NCBI GenBank assembly: GCA_016780365.1
Contig: JADHMB010000013.1
Location: forward strand, 1 to 35,967
Source: Flavobacteriales bacterium
GTDB taxonomy: Bacteria > Bacteroidota > Bacteroidia > Flavobacteriales_D > Parvicellaceae
DNA: 35,967 nucleotides
Direction: 5' to 3'
Shown: positions 1-7,986 of the stretch, one piece after another
How positions within the stretch are numbered: position 1 is the first letter of the stretch
Layout of the letters: each line of letters opens with the position of its first letter
The notes under the pieces: generated by a model
Told to the model about the DNA's origin: nothing
The model's database searches: none
The model's input: only the letters and a program-made list of their open reading frames with translations
Made by a program: the position numbers and the translations under genes

Positions 1-966
1 ATTGAAATTTCTCACAGAAGTGCTGATTTTGTAGCTGTAATGGAAGAAGCTAGACAACTAGTAAGAGAAGTTTTAAATGTTCCTGACACTTATGAAGTCT
101 TATTTTTACAGGGCGGAGCTAGCTTAGGATTTCTAACAGCAGCATATAACTTAATGGGCACTCACAAAACTGGAGGATATTTGGTTACTGGAGCATGGGC
201 CAAAAAAGCAGCAAAAGAAGCTTCTTTTATGGGCAGCTCAGTTACAATTGCTTCTTCTGAAGACAAAAATTTTAATTACATACCAAAAAATTATTCTCTA
301 GAAAATAATATTGATTATTTTCATGTAACCTCCAACAATACCATTTTCGGCACGCAGATTAAAAACTTTTATAATGGTGAAATTCCTCTTGCTTGTGATA
401 TGTCATCTGACATATTTTCAAGAAAAATAAATATTGAAGATTTTGACTTAATTTATGCTGGTGCTCAAAAAAATATGGGGCCTGCAGGAACTACTCTCTA
501 CATATGTAAAAAAGAAATATTAGGCAAAAGTAGTGTCCCCATTCCAACTATGTTAGATTTAAAAACACATAGCGACAAAGACTCCATGTTTAACACACCA
601 CCAGTGTTCCCTATTTATGCATCAATGCTTAATCTTAGGTGGTTAAAGAGAATTGGTGGATTATCTTACATTGAAGAACAAAATGAAAAAAAATCAGAAC
701 TTATCTACAATCAAATAGATAATAGTTCTTTATTCCTTGGAACAGCTAATAAAGAAGACAGAAGCTCGATGAATGTCACTTTCACACTTACCAACGATGC
801 ATTAAATGAAACATTTAATAAAATGTTAGTGGAAGCCAATATCAATGGTCTTAAAGGCCACAGATCTGTAGGTGGTTTTAGAGCATCCATGTACAATGCG
901 ATGCCTTTCGAAAGTGTAAGTATACTGGTAGATATTATGAAAGAATTAGAAAATAAAAAAGGATAA
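1..966 (+). CDS. serC: Phosphoserine aminotransferase SerC, 5' end outside window
   Basis: PLP-dependent class V aminotransferase converting 3-phosphohydroxypyruvate and glutamate to phosphoserine, second step of cytoplasmic serine synthesis. The frame is open from base 1, and the first residues (ISHRSADF) match the family's conserved N-terminal region, so the true start lies just upstream; the first internal ATG at 40 is not the start. About 321 residues are visible against roughly 355-360 for the family. The substrate/PLP loop FLQGGASLGF lies near 110-140, and the PLP lysine is in AGAQKNMGPAG, its codon at 469-471. HRSVGGFRASMYNA near the C terminus is the usual family ending. It is followed after 2 bases by serA, so the two are probably co-transcribed. 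The identification is very secure. Confidence 0.96.
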   Translation: MEISHRSADFVAVMEEARQLVREVLNVPDTYEVLFLQGGASLGFLTAAYNLMGTHKTGGYLVTGAWAKKAAKEASFMGSSVTIASSEDKNFNYIPKNYSLENNIDYFHVTSNNTIFGTQIKNFYNGEIPLACDMSSDIFSRKINIEDFDLIYAGAQKNMGPAGTTLYICKKEILGKSSVPIPTMLDLKTHSDKDSMFNTPPVFPIYASMLNLRWLKRIGGLSYIEEQNEKKSELIYNQIDNSSLFLGTANKEDRSSMNVTFTLTNDALNETFNKMLVEANINGLKGHRSVGGFRASMYNAMPFESVSILVDIMKELENKKG

Positions 967-968
967 TT

Positions 969-1925
969 ATGAAAATTTTAGCAAACGATGGTATTTCAAA
1001 ATCTGGAATTGACCAATTAGAAAATGCAGGTTTTAATGTTGAAACAAAACATGTAAATCAGTCTGATTTAGTGAATCACATTAATGAAAATAAAATTGAG
1101 GTAATTTTAGTTAGAAGTGCCACTGAAATTAGAAATGATATAATTGACCATTGTCCCTCTATTAAAATTATCGGAAGAGGTGGTGTTGGGATGGATAATA
1201 TTAATGTTGAATATGCCAAAGAGAAAGGGTTACTAGTAATAAATACCCCGGCTGCTTCCTCCCAGTCAGTAGCAGAATTGGTAATGGCTCACCTATTTAG
1301 TATTTCAAGATCTGTATTTGAATCCAATAGAAACATGCCAGAAAATGGAGAAAATGATTTTAAAGTTTTAAAAAAGAAATATGCCAAAGGGATTGAGTTA
1401 AGAGGAAAAACTCTAGGGATTATTGGCTTTGGAAGAATTGGTCAAAATACAGCTAAGTATGCTTTAGGTGCTGGGATGAATATTTTGGCTTATGATCCAT
1501 TTATGGAAAAAGCATCAATAGAAATGGATATTGCTGGGCAAAAAATGGAAGTTACTATAGATACTACATCCATGGAAGAGCTATTAAGCAATTCAGATTT
1601 TATTTCACTACATGTGCCAATGCCAAAGGATGGAAATGCAATTATTGGAAATAATGAATTTGAAAAAATGAAAGATGGAGTAAGAATAGTTAATGCAGCT
1701 AGAGGAGGTGTTATTGATGAAAAAGCATTAATTAATGCTCTACACTCTAATAAAGTTAGTTTCGCGGCTCTGGATGTTTTTGTTGGAGAACCAAAACCAT
1801 CTAAAGAACTTTTAAATAATGAAAAAATATCGCTTACACCACACATAGGAGCTGCTACTTTAGAGGCTCAAGACAGAATAGGAGAAGAATTGGCAGAAAA
1901 AATTATTAACTTTTACAAAAAATAA
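969..1925 (+). CDS. serA: D-3-phosphoglycerate dehydrogenase, short form
   Basis: NAD-dependent 2-hydroxyacid dehydrogenase oxidising 3-phosphoglycerate to 3-phosphohydroxypyruvate, first step of the phosphorylated serine pathway. 318 residues. The Rossmann loop GFGRIG is at about 153-158, preceded by GKTLGII. The catalytic set is visible: Arg245 in NAARGG, Glu274 in ALDVFVGEP and His292 in PHIGAAT. There is no C-terminal ACT domain, so the classical allosteric serine feedback of the long E. coli-type enzyme is not expected. The ATG lies 2 bases after the serC stop and the stop lies 1 base before the next gene, so this is the middle gene of a tight operon. Other 2-hydroxyacid dehydrogenases share the fold; the serC neighbour decides the call. 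Confidence 0.95.
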   Translation: MKILANDGISKSGIDQLENAGFNVETKHVNQSDLVNHINENKIEVILVRSATEIRNDIIDHCPSIKIIGRGGVGMDNINVEYAKEKGLLVINTPAASSQSVAELVMAHLFSISRSVFESNRNMPENGENDFKVLKKKYAKGIELRGKTLGIIGFGRIGQNTAKYALGAGMNILAYDPFMEKASIEMDIAGQKMEVTIDTTSMEELLSNSDFISLHVPMPKDGNAIIGNNEFEKMKDGVRIVNAARGGVIDEKALINALHSNKVSFAALDVFVGEPKPSKELLNNEKISLTPHIGAATLEAQDRIGEELAEKIINFYKK

Positions 1926-1926
1926 T

Positions 1927-3141
1927 TTGGCCAAAATCAACCCTTTTAAAGCTGTTAGACCAGTTAGAAATAAAGCCCACCTAATTTGCTCAAGACCATT
2001 TTACACCTATCAAAAAACACAACTTAAGTCAAAATTAGAGAGCAACCCATATTCATTTTTGCATGTAATAAATCCAGAATTTAACCAAAGCAATAGATGC
2101 AAACCAAATAGTACTGAAAGATTTGAACTGATCAAAAATAAGTACCAAGAATTCAAAAAAAATAAGTTTTTAGTAAAAGATAAAAAACCTATATTTTATT
2201 TATATAGACAAACTACCAACTATGGTATTTTTACTGGGATTATTGCGGGAGCTTGTGTAAAGGATTACCAAGAAAATAAAATTAAAAAACACGAAAACAT
2301 TATTGATAAAAGAAAAAAAGTATTCAAAAAATATCTTGATACTTGTAATTTTCATGCAGAGCCAGTTTTACTAGCTTACCAGCCTTCGAATAAAATCAAT
2401 GAAATCATTCTATCTGAGACTTCCAAAAGACCTGAGTATGAATTTACAACAACAGATAAAAAGAGCCATGAACTATGGCTAATTGATGGGGCTAAGAAAA
2501 TTAATGAAATTGTTAAGGAATTTGAACAACTTGATAATATATATATTGCTGATGGTCATCATAGGATAGCTTCCTGTTCATTATTTCAAAAATCAAATCC
2601 CAAGCACGAAAAAGGAAATTATTTTCTATCTCTTTTTATAAATCAAAATGATTTAAAAATATTTGAATTCAACAGAATAGTAAAAGATATTGGAACGCTT
2701 AGAAAAAATGATTTAATTAATAATTTGAAAAGTTATTTTAAAATTAAAAAATTAAAAAAGCATGAGTCTCCTTCGTCAAAAAGAGAAGTTTCCCTCTACA
2801 TAGAAAATGTCTGGTATTTACTTGAAGTAAAAACTAAGGCACTTAAAAAAGATTTAAAAAGTAACTTAAATAGCCAAATAGTATCTGATTTAATATTAAA
2901 AAGAATATTAAATATTAAAAACCTAAGTTCTAACACCAATATTGAATATATCAAAGGGAACCAACCAATCCATATATTATCCAAAAGAGTGGATCAAAAC
3001 AATAAAAGCATAGGAATTGAATTATTCCCTCATAAAATTGAAGAAATAACATCTATAGCAGACATTGGAGAGAATATGCCCCCTAAAAGTACCTGGATAG
3101 AACCAAAATTAAGGAGTGGTCTTACAATTTACGAATACTAG
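1927..3141 (+). CDS. DUF1015 family protein in the serine operon
   Basis: 404-residue cytoplasmic protein of the DUF1015 family, whose function I do not know with certainty. Family hallmarks are the N-terminal FKAVRP element (residues 7-12) and the central IADGHHRIAS motif near residue 207. The DGHHR core resembles the nucleotide-binding motif of the ParB/sulfiredoxin fold, which also includes serine kinases; that link is my inference. No signal peptide or membrane segment is seen. The start is TTG one base after the serA stop; no in-frame ATG lies near, and the FKAVRP element begins six codons in, so TTG is well supported. The position right behind serC-serA suggests a role in serine or phosphoserine metabolism. 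Its stop shares the tetranucleotide CTAG with the stop of convergent sucC. Confidence 0.85.
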   Translation: MAKINPFKAVRPVRNKAHLICSRPFYTYQKTQLKSKLESNPYSFLHVINPEFNQSNRCKPNSTERFELIKNKYQEFKKNKFLVKDKKPIFYLYRQTTNYGIFTGIIAGACVKDYQENKIKKHENIIDKRKKVFKKYLDTCNFHAEPVLLAYQPSNKINEIILSETSKRPEYEFTTTDKKSHELWLIDGAKKINEIVKEFEQLDNIYIADGHHRIASCSLFQKSNPKHEKGNYFLSLFINQNDLKIFEFNRIVKDIGTLRKNDLINNLKSYFKIKKLKKHESPSSKREVSLYIENVWYLLEVKTKALKKDLKSNLNSQIVSDLILKRILNIKNLSSNTNIEYIKGNQPIHILSKRVDQNNKSIGIELFPHKIEEITSIADIGENMPPKSTWIEPKLRSGLTIYEY

Positions 3142-4349
3142 CCTACTAAATCTTTTACTTTTTCAGCTGCCTCTTTAAGAGTTATCGCCGAGTGTACATT
3201 TAATCCAGAATTATCAATTATTTCTTTAGCTTCTACAGCATTTGTTCCTTGAAGTCTGACTATTATAGGAACAGGAATATTCCCAATACTTTTATAAGCC
3301 TGCACTACCCCATTTGCTACTCTATCGCATCTAACAATACCTCCAAATATATTTACCAATATTCCTTTTACTTTAGTATCCTTAAGAATAATATTAAATG
3401 CTTTTTCTACTCTATCAGCATCTGCAGTTCCCCCAACATCTAAAAAATTAGCAGGCTCTCCTCCACTTTGTTTTATAATATCCATAGTTGCCATTGCTAG
3501 ACCAGCTCCGTTTACCATACAGCCAATGTTTCCATCTAAATTTACAAAGTTTAATCCTGCCTTATCCGCCTCAACATCTGTTGGGTCCTCTTCTGATAAA
3601 TCTCTTAATTGAGCGTAGTCTTTATGTCTAAACAAAGAATTATCGTCTAAACTTACTTTGGCGTCAACTGCTAATATTCTATCGTCACAGGTTCTAAGAA
3701 CTGGATTAATTTCAAATAAAGAGGCATCACAACCTAAATAAGCTGAGTACAAAGAATGGACAAATTTCACCATTTCTTTTAATGATTTACCACTTAAACC
3801 AAGGTTAAAAGCAATTTTTCTACATTGAAAACCTGTAATACCTACTTTAGGATCAATTTCCTCTTTAAATATTAAATGAGGTGTTTTTTCAGCAACTTCT
3901 TCAATATTCATTCCCCCTTCGGTGGAATACATAATTATATTTCTACCAGTTTCTCTATTTAATAAAACAGACATGTAAAATTCTGAGGTTTTGTCAAAAT
4001 CTGGAGCATATGCATCTTCAGCAATAAGAACTTTATTTACTTTTTTTCCTTTATCAGATGTCTGAGCAGTAACCAAATGACCGCCCAAAATCCCATTCAC
4101 CTTGTCTTCAAGTTCATCCAAACCCTTAGCAATGACTACTCCATTTCTCCCAGTTTCAATCACCTTCCCCTTGCCTCTTCCTCCTGCATGAATTTGAGCT
4201 TTCACAACAAACCATTCGGTACCAGTTTCATTAGTTAATTCTTTAGCAGCATCCATTGCTTCACTTACGCTGTGGGCAACTTTACCTTCTTGAATAGAGA
4301 CTCCAAAACTTTTTAAAATATTTTTACCCTGATATTCATGTAAATTCAT
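3138..4349 (-). CDS. sucC: Succinyl-CoA ligase (ADP-forming), beta subunit
   Basis: Beta subunit of succinyl-CoA synthetase, which carries out the substrate-level phosphorylation step of the TCA cycle together with SucD. 403 residues, slightly longer than the E. coli protein (388). It starts with the diagnostic MNLHEYQGKNILK, followed by an ATP-grasp domain (VKAQIHAGGRGKGKVI near 50-65; FEINPV near 218-223) and a C-terminal CoA-ligase flavodoxin-like domain (NIFGGIVRCD, residues about 338-347; RLQGTNA). The alpha subunit is not adjacent; sucD lies about 18.6 kb away on the same strand. Upstream, a 123-base divergent intergenic region separates it from the LolD-like gene; I see no exact -7 box for sucC there. 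Confidence 0.97.
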   Translation of the reverse strand: MNLHEYQGKNILKSFGVSIQEGKVAHSVSEAMDAAKELTNETGTEWFVVKAQIHAGGRGKGKVIETGRNGVVIAKGLDELEDKVNGILGGHLVTAQTSDKGKKVNKVLIAEDAYAPDFDKTSEFYMSVLLNRETGRNIIMYSTEGGMNIEEVAEKTPHLIFKEEIDPKVGITGFQCRKIAFNLGLSGKSLKEMVKFVHSLYSAYLGCDASLFEINPVLRTCDDRILAVDAKVSLDDNSLFRHKDYAQLRDLSEEDPTDVEADKAGLNFVNLDGNIGCMVNGAGLAMATMDIIKQSGGEPANFLDVGGTADADRVEKAFNIILKDTKVKGILVNIFGGIVRCDRVANGVVQAYKSIGNIPVPIIVRLQGTNAVEAKEIIDNSGLNVHSAITLKEAAEKVKDLVG

Positions 4350-4472
4350 AAGACTGTAGTTATTTTTAGTAAATGTAAAAATTTGTTGTAATGATTAGAT
4401 TCTAAAAAGAAAAATATTACAATGAAATGTGATTTTATTTAAATATAAGTTTAATCTCATTACTTTTATAGT

Positions 4473-5123
4473 ATGATAAAGGGGATAAAAATTCATAAAA
4501 GTATAAATGAAATAAATATTCTAAATGGAATTGACATATCCATTAATGAAGGGGAAATTGTTTCTGTTGTTGGTAAAAGTGGGGCAGGAAAAACAACACT
4601 TCTCCAAATTCTTGGAACCCTAGAAAAGCCAACAACTGGTAGAGTTTTATTTAACGACAAAGATGTATTTCAGTTAAATGAAAACGAGCTTGCAGCGTTT
4701 AGAAATAAAAACATAGGATTTGTTTTTCAATCTCATCATTTACTTCCAGAATTTACCGCTCTAGAAAATGTTTGTATACCTGCTTATATTGCTAAATCAA
4801 CCAAAAAGTCAGCAAATGAAAGAGCAAAACATTTAATAGATTTAATGGGGTTAAGTGATAGGTTTAACCACAAACCATCTGAACTTTCAGGAGGTGAACA
4901 ACAGAGAATTAGTGTAGCTAGAGCTCTTATGAATAACCCTCAGGTAGTTTTAGCAGATGAACCTAGTGGAAATTTAGATTCAAAAACTGCAGAAAGTTTA
5001 CACGAACTTTTTTTTAAACTTAGAGAAGTAAATCAACAGACATTCATAATTGTAACACACAATAACAAACTAGCAGATTTAGCAGATAAAAAGATAACCA
5101 TTAAAGATGGAAAGATGGATTAA
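4473..5123 (+). CDS. lolD: LolD-like ABC transporter ATP-binding protein
   Basis: 216-residue ABC ATPase of the LolD/MacB type, probably energising lipoprotein release from the inner membrane to the outer-membrane sorting pathway. All ATPase motifs are intact: Walker A GKSGAGKT (residues 34-41), Q-loop Gln86 in FVFQSHHLLPE, signature LSGGE (138-142), Walker B VVLADEP (158-164, Glu163) and switch His196 in IIVTHN. The SHHLLPEFTALENV stretch after the Q-loop is typical of LolD. No LolC/E permease is in the window, so assignment to lipoprotein export rather than a MacB-like efflux pump rests on family resemblance. The stop codon overlaps the stop of the convergent PorP/SprF gene in the tetranucleotide TTAA. 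Confidence 0.85.
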   Translation: MIKGIKIHKSINEINILNGIDISINEGEIVSVVGKSGAGKTTLLQILGTLEKPTTGRVLFNDKDVFQLNENELAAFRNKNIGFVFQSHHLLPEFTALENVCIPAYIAKSTKKSANERAKHLIDLMGLSDRFNHKPSELSGGEQQRISVARALMNNPQVVLADEPSGNLDSKTAESLHELFFKLREVNQQTFIIVTHNNKLADLADKKITIKDGKMD

Positions 5124-6139
5124 AATGCTGGACAGGACATTGTTCTAAACTTCTTTTTCTTAGGTGCACAATACAATTTTAAAGCCATGGATATCTCATG
5201 AGAACCTCCAGAATAAGCACCCAGTTGAGAAGTAGTCAAATCATAGCTGTATCCCATTCTTAATATTTTTGTGTCAATTCCTAGAGTTATAATAAAAGAA
5301 TCAACGTTTCTGTACCAAGCACCAATAACATAGTTTCCTTTCTTATAGTATAATCCAACATTTAATTGCTGGTAGTCACCTTGCTTGACAAATAATACAC
5401 TTGGGGAAAGTGTCTCATTTTCCTCTGTGTAAACAGATTTAGAACCCAAAGTAATTTCTGTTCCTAAATGAGCAGTATATCTTCTATTAAGAAAAGATTC
5501 CGAAGAAGAACCTGCCATAAGGGAAATTTTTGGTTCAGTTAAGTGGTGTGTAGCAAATCCTATATAAAACCTATCAGAATATCCTAAAATACCTGCAGAA
5601 AAATCAAATAAATTTACTGGCACAGCAGTTATAACATCTGCAGTAGAAAAGACAAATCCTCTTCTAGGGTGTATCATATCTCCAAAAGTTAAATTAGATT
5701 TATTTACAGATTTTTGGATGTAAGTTCCTTGAAGAGCAAAATTAAGGGTAAACTTTCTTGTAATATGCTGATGGTAAGAATAAGAAAAACTTGCTTCGTT
5801 AGAATTTAAAGTTTTTGCAATTTGATCACTCATAAGAATAATTCCAAATCCCCCTTTCAAAGCATCTACATATTGATCATAAGTAATAGAAGTTGTAATA
5901 AAATCTCCAGAAAAATTTGGCCACTGATTTCTATAATTAGAAACTATTCTTGGACAGTGGTGTGTACCTGAAAATGCAGGGTTTAAATATACTGGATTGG
6001 AATAAAACTGTGTAAAAATAGGGTCTTGCGCAAATAGAGCTATGCTGCATATCATTGATAACAAGACAAACAATAAATGAAATTTTAGAAATTTATTTTT
6101 TATTGCAATAAGAATTGACATACATTTATTATACTCCAA
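5120..6139 (-). CDS. PorP/SprF family type IX secretion membrane protein
   Basis: 339-residue outer-membrane protein of the PorP/SprF family, Bacteroidota-specific beta barrels linked to type IX secretion and gliding. The diagnostic N-terminal block after the signal peptide is present: AQDPIFTQFYSNPVYLNPAF, then SGTHHCPRIVSNYRNQWP. A hydrophobic signal segment (about residues 20-37) ends in ALFAQ. Later residues alternate as expected for beta strands (GGFGIILMSDQ; MGYSYDL). Two starts are possible: the ATG at 6139, or Met7 at 6121, which gives a more usual signal peptide length. Flavobacterial genomes carry many paralogues, often paired with secreted repeat proteins; none is adjacent here, so it is a solitary member. 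The C terminus ends in CPAF, with a lysine-rich stretch before it. Confidence 0.9.
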   Translation of the reverse strand: MEYNKCMSILIAIKNKFLKFHLLFVLLSMICSIALFAQDPIFTQFYSNPVYLNPAFSGTHHCPRIVSNYRNQWPNFSGDFITTSITYDQYVDALKGGFGIILMSDQIAKTLNSNEASFSYSYHQHITRKFTLNFALQGTYIQKSVNKSNLTFGDMIHPRRGFVFSTADVITAVPVNLFDFSAGILGYSDRFYIGFATHHLTEPKISLMAGSSSESFLNRRYTAHLGTEITLGSKSVYTEENETLSPSVLFVKQGDYQQLNVGLYYKKGNYVIGAWYRNVDSFIITLGIDTKILRMGYSYDLTTSQLGAYSGGSHEISMALKLYCAPKKKKFRTMSCPAF

Positions 6140-6229
6140 AAAAAAGATTAGGTTATAAAATATTGTGATAAAAATAACAACATTAGAAGAAAATACACTT
6201 AAAAAAAGTTTTTTTTATAAAAATAAAAA

Positions 6230-6260
6230 TTTGAAAATCAACTGATAACTACTATATTTA
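6230..6260 (+). promoter_or_regulatory. Probable promoter for fadD
   Basis: TTTG at 6230-6233, a 19-base spacer, and TATATTTA at 6253-6260, which matches seven of eight positions of the Bacteroidota -7 consensus TAnnTTTG. Spacing fits the usual TTG/-7 distance. It would give a leader of roughly 58 bases before the fadD ATG at 6324. This is a by-eye match in very AT-rich DNA. Confidence 0.45.
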
Positions 6261-6323
6261 TAAAAGTGTATTAATTACATTTTTATTAAAATCTATAAAT
6301 TATCAACTTAAAATTATATTAAA

Positions 6324-7976
6324 ATGAGCAAATTTCCATGGCTTGAAAGTTACCCAGATTTTGTTTCCCATTCTACAGAAATAAATTATGAAAATATAGT
6401 AGAAATATACGATCAATCTATTAGAAATTTTGGAGACAAAGTTGCTTATAAAAATATGGATGTTGAGCTAACTTATAATGAGCTTGACAATCACGTTAAT
6501 GCTTTAATACATTACTTTCAAAATAATACTAGTCTAAAAAAAGGAGATAAGATAGTCTTACAAATGCCCAATTTATTACAGTATCCAGTTGCAATTTTTG
6601 CTTGCTTAAAGGCAGGACTAGTTATTGTAAATACTAATCCATTATATACTGCGGATGAAATGTTACATCAATACAAGGATTCTGGTGCAAAAGCTGTGAT
6701 TATTGTGGAGAATTTTGCTCATAATTTGGAGAAAATTGTTTCAAAAACTGATATTGAAACTGTAATAATTACTACAATAGGCGATTTACTAGGTGGATTC
6801 AAAGGAGGACTAACAAACTTTGTAATTAGAAATGTTAAAAAAATGGTTCCTGCTTTTTCAATACCAGGAAGTCTCAATCTTAAAAAAATTCTTAAAGACA
6901 ATAGTGGCCAAAAGGGAAAGAATATTGAAATTAAAAATACCGATACAGCTTTCTTACAATATACTGGTGGTACTACAGGTCTTTCCAAAGGAGCCGAATT
7001 GACGCATAGAAATATTTGTGCAAATGTATCCCAAGTAGAAGCATGGATTGGAGAAAATGTTGATCATGGAGAGGAAGTTATAATTACTGCACTTCCACTC
7101 TATCACATTTTTGCTTTAACAGCTAATTGTCTTACTTTTTTCAGGTATGGATCAAAAAATATCCTAATAACAAATCCTAGAGATATGCCTAAGTTTTGTG
7201 CCGATTTAAAAAAGAACCCATTTACAGTTATTACAGGTGTTAATACTTTATTTATAGGTTTAATGAATCAAGATGTATTTAAGAATTTAAATTTTGACAA
7301 ACTTAAACTTGCTCTTGGTGGAGGTATGGCCGTTCAAGATATAGTAGCAGAACAATGGGAAAAACTAACTGGAACAGCACTTTTAGAAGCTTATGGATTG
7401 TCTGAGACAAGTCCAGCTGCAACAATTAACCCATGGAATGGCAAACATAAAACTGGGTCTATTGGACTACCACTTCCAAACACAGATGTTAAAATTTTAG
7501 ATGATGATTTTAAAGAAGTTAAAGTGGGAGAACCTGGTGAAATAGCAATAAAAGGACCTCAAGTCATGAAAGGTTATTGGAATAAGCCTGAAGAAACTGC
7601 AAAATGTATGCATGGAGAATATTTTCTAACTGGAGACGTAGGGACTATGGATGAAGAAGGTTACTTTAAAATTGTCGATAGAAAAAAGGAAATGATTCTT
7701 ATTTCGGGATTCAACGTATATCCAAACGATGTTGAAAAAGCAATCTCTGAAAACCCTAAAGTTCTTGAAGTAGGAGTTAGAGGTGAAAAGAACGAAGATG
7801 GTACTGAATTTGTTAGAGCATTTATTGTCAAAAAAGATCCTTCGCTAACCGAAGAAGAATTAATTGAGTTTTGCAGAACCAAATTAACCAATTACAAGGT
7901 TCCTAAAAGTATAAGTTTTAGAGATGAACTCCCAAAGTCTAACGTTGGTAAAATTTTAAGAAGACTGCTAGAGTAA
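6324..7976 (+). CDS. fadD: Long-chain fatty acid--CoA ligase (AMP-forming)
   Basis: 550-residue ANL-superfamily acyl-CoA synthetase that activates long-chain fatty acids with ATP and CoA. The P-loop YTGGTTGLSKGAELTHRN lies near residues 212-230, followed by ALPLYHIFALTAN and the adenylate motif EAYGLSETSP. The hinge region reads LTGDVGTMDEEGYFKIVDR, followed by KKEMILISGFNVYPNDVE, the FACS signature of long-chain enzymes. The C-terminal catalytic lysine lies in SNVGKILRRLL. Length and motifs fit FadD. It is monocistronic, and 10 bases separate its stop from the stop of the convergent carboxylase gene. The product probably feeds fatty acids into beta-oxidation or phospholipid synthesis; chain-length preference cannot be read from sequence. 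Confidence 0.93.
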   Translation: MSKFPWLESYPDFVSHSTEINYENIVEIYDQSIRNFGDKVAYKNMDVELTYNELDNHVNALIHYFQNNTSLKKGDKIVLQMPNLLQYPVAIFACLKAGLVIVNTNPLYTADEMLHQYKDSGAKAVIIVENFAHNLEKIVSKTDIETVIITTIGDLLGGFKGGLTNFVIRNVKKMVPAFSIPGSLNLKKILKDNSGQKGKNIEIKNTDTAFLQYTGGTTGLSKGAELTHRNICANVSQVEAWIGENVDHGEEVIITALPLYHIFALTANCLTFFRYGSKNILITNPRDMPKFCADLKKNPFTVITGVNTLFIGLMNQDVFKNLNFDKLKLALGGGMAVQDIVAEQWEKLTGTALLEAYGLSETSPAATINPWNGKHKTGSIGLPLPNTDVKILDDDFKEVKVGEPGEIAIKGPQVMKGYWNKPEETAKCMHGEYFLTGDVGTMDEEGYFKIVDRKKEMILISGFNVYPNDVEKAISENPKVLEVGVRGEKNEDGTEFVRAFIVKKDPSLTEEELIEFCRTKLTNYKVPKSISFRDELPKSNVGKILRRLLE

Positions 7977-7986
7977 TTTACTATAA

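Noticed and set aside
3138-3141. Overlapping convergent stops as a sign of sequencing error or gene truncation
   Set aside because: Both proteins have full family length and proper C termini at this junction, and the same arrangement recurs at 5120-5123 and 18476-18479.
4350-4472. Divergent promoter region between sucC and the LolD-like gene
   Set aside because: TTG triplets occur but no TAnnTTTG box at a proper distance on either strand, so no promoter is reported.
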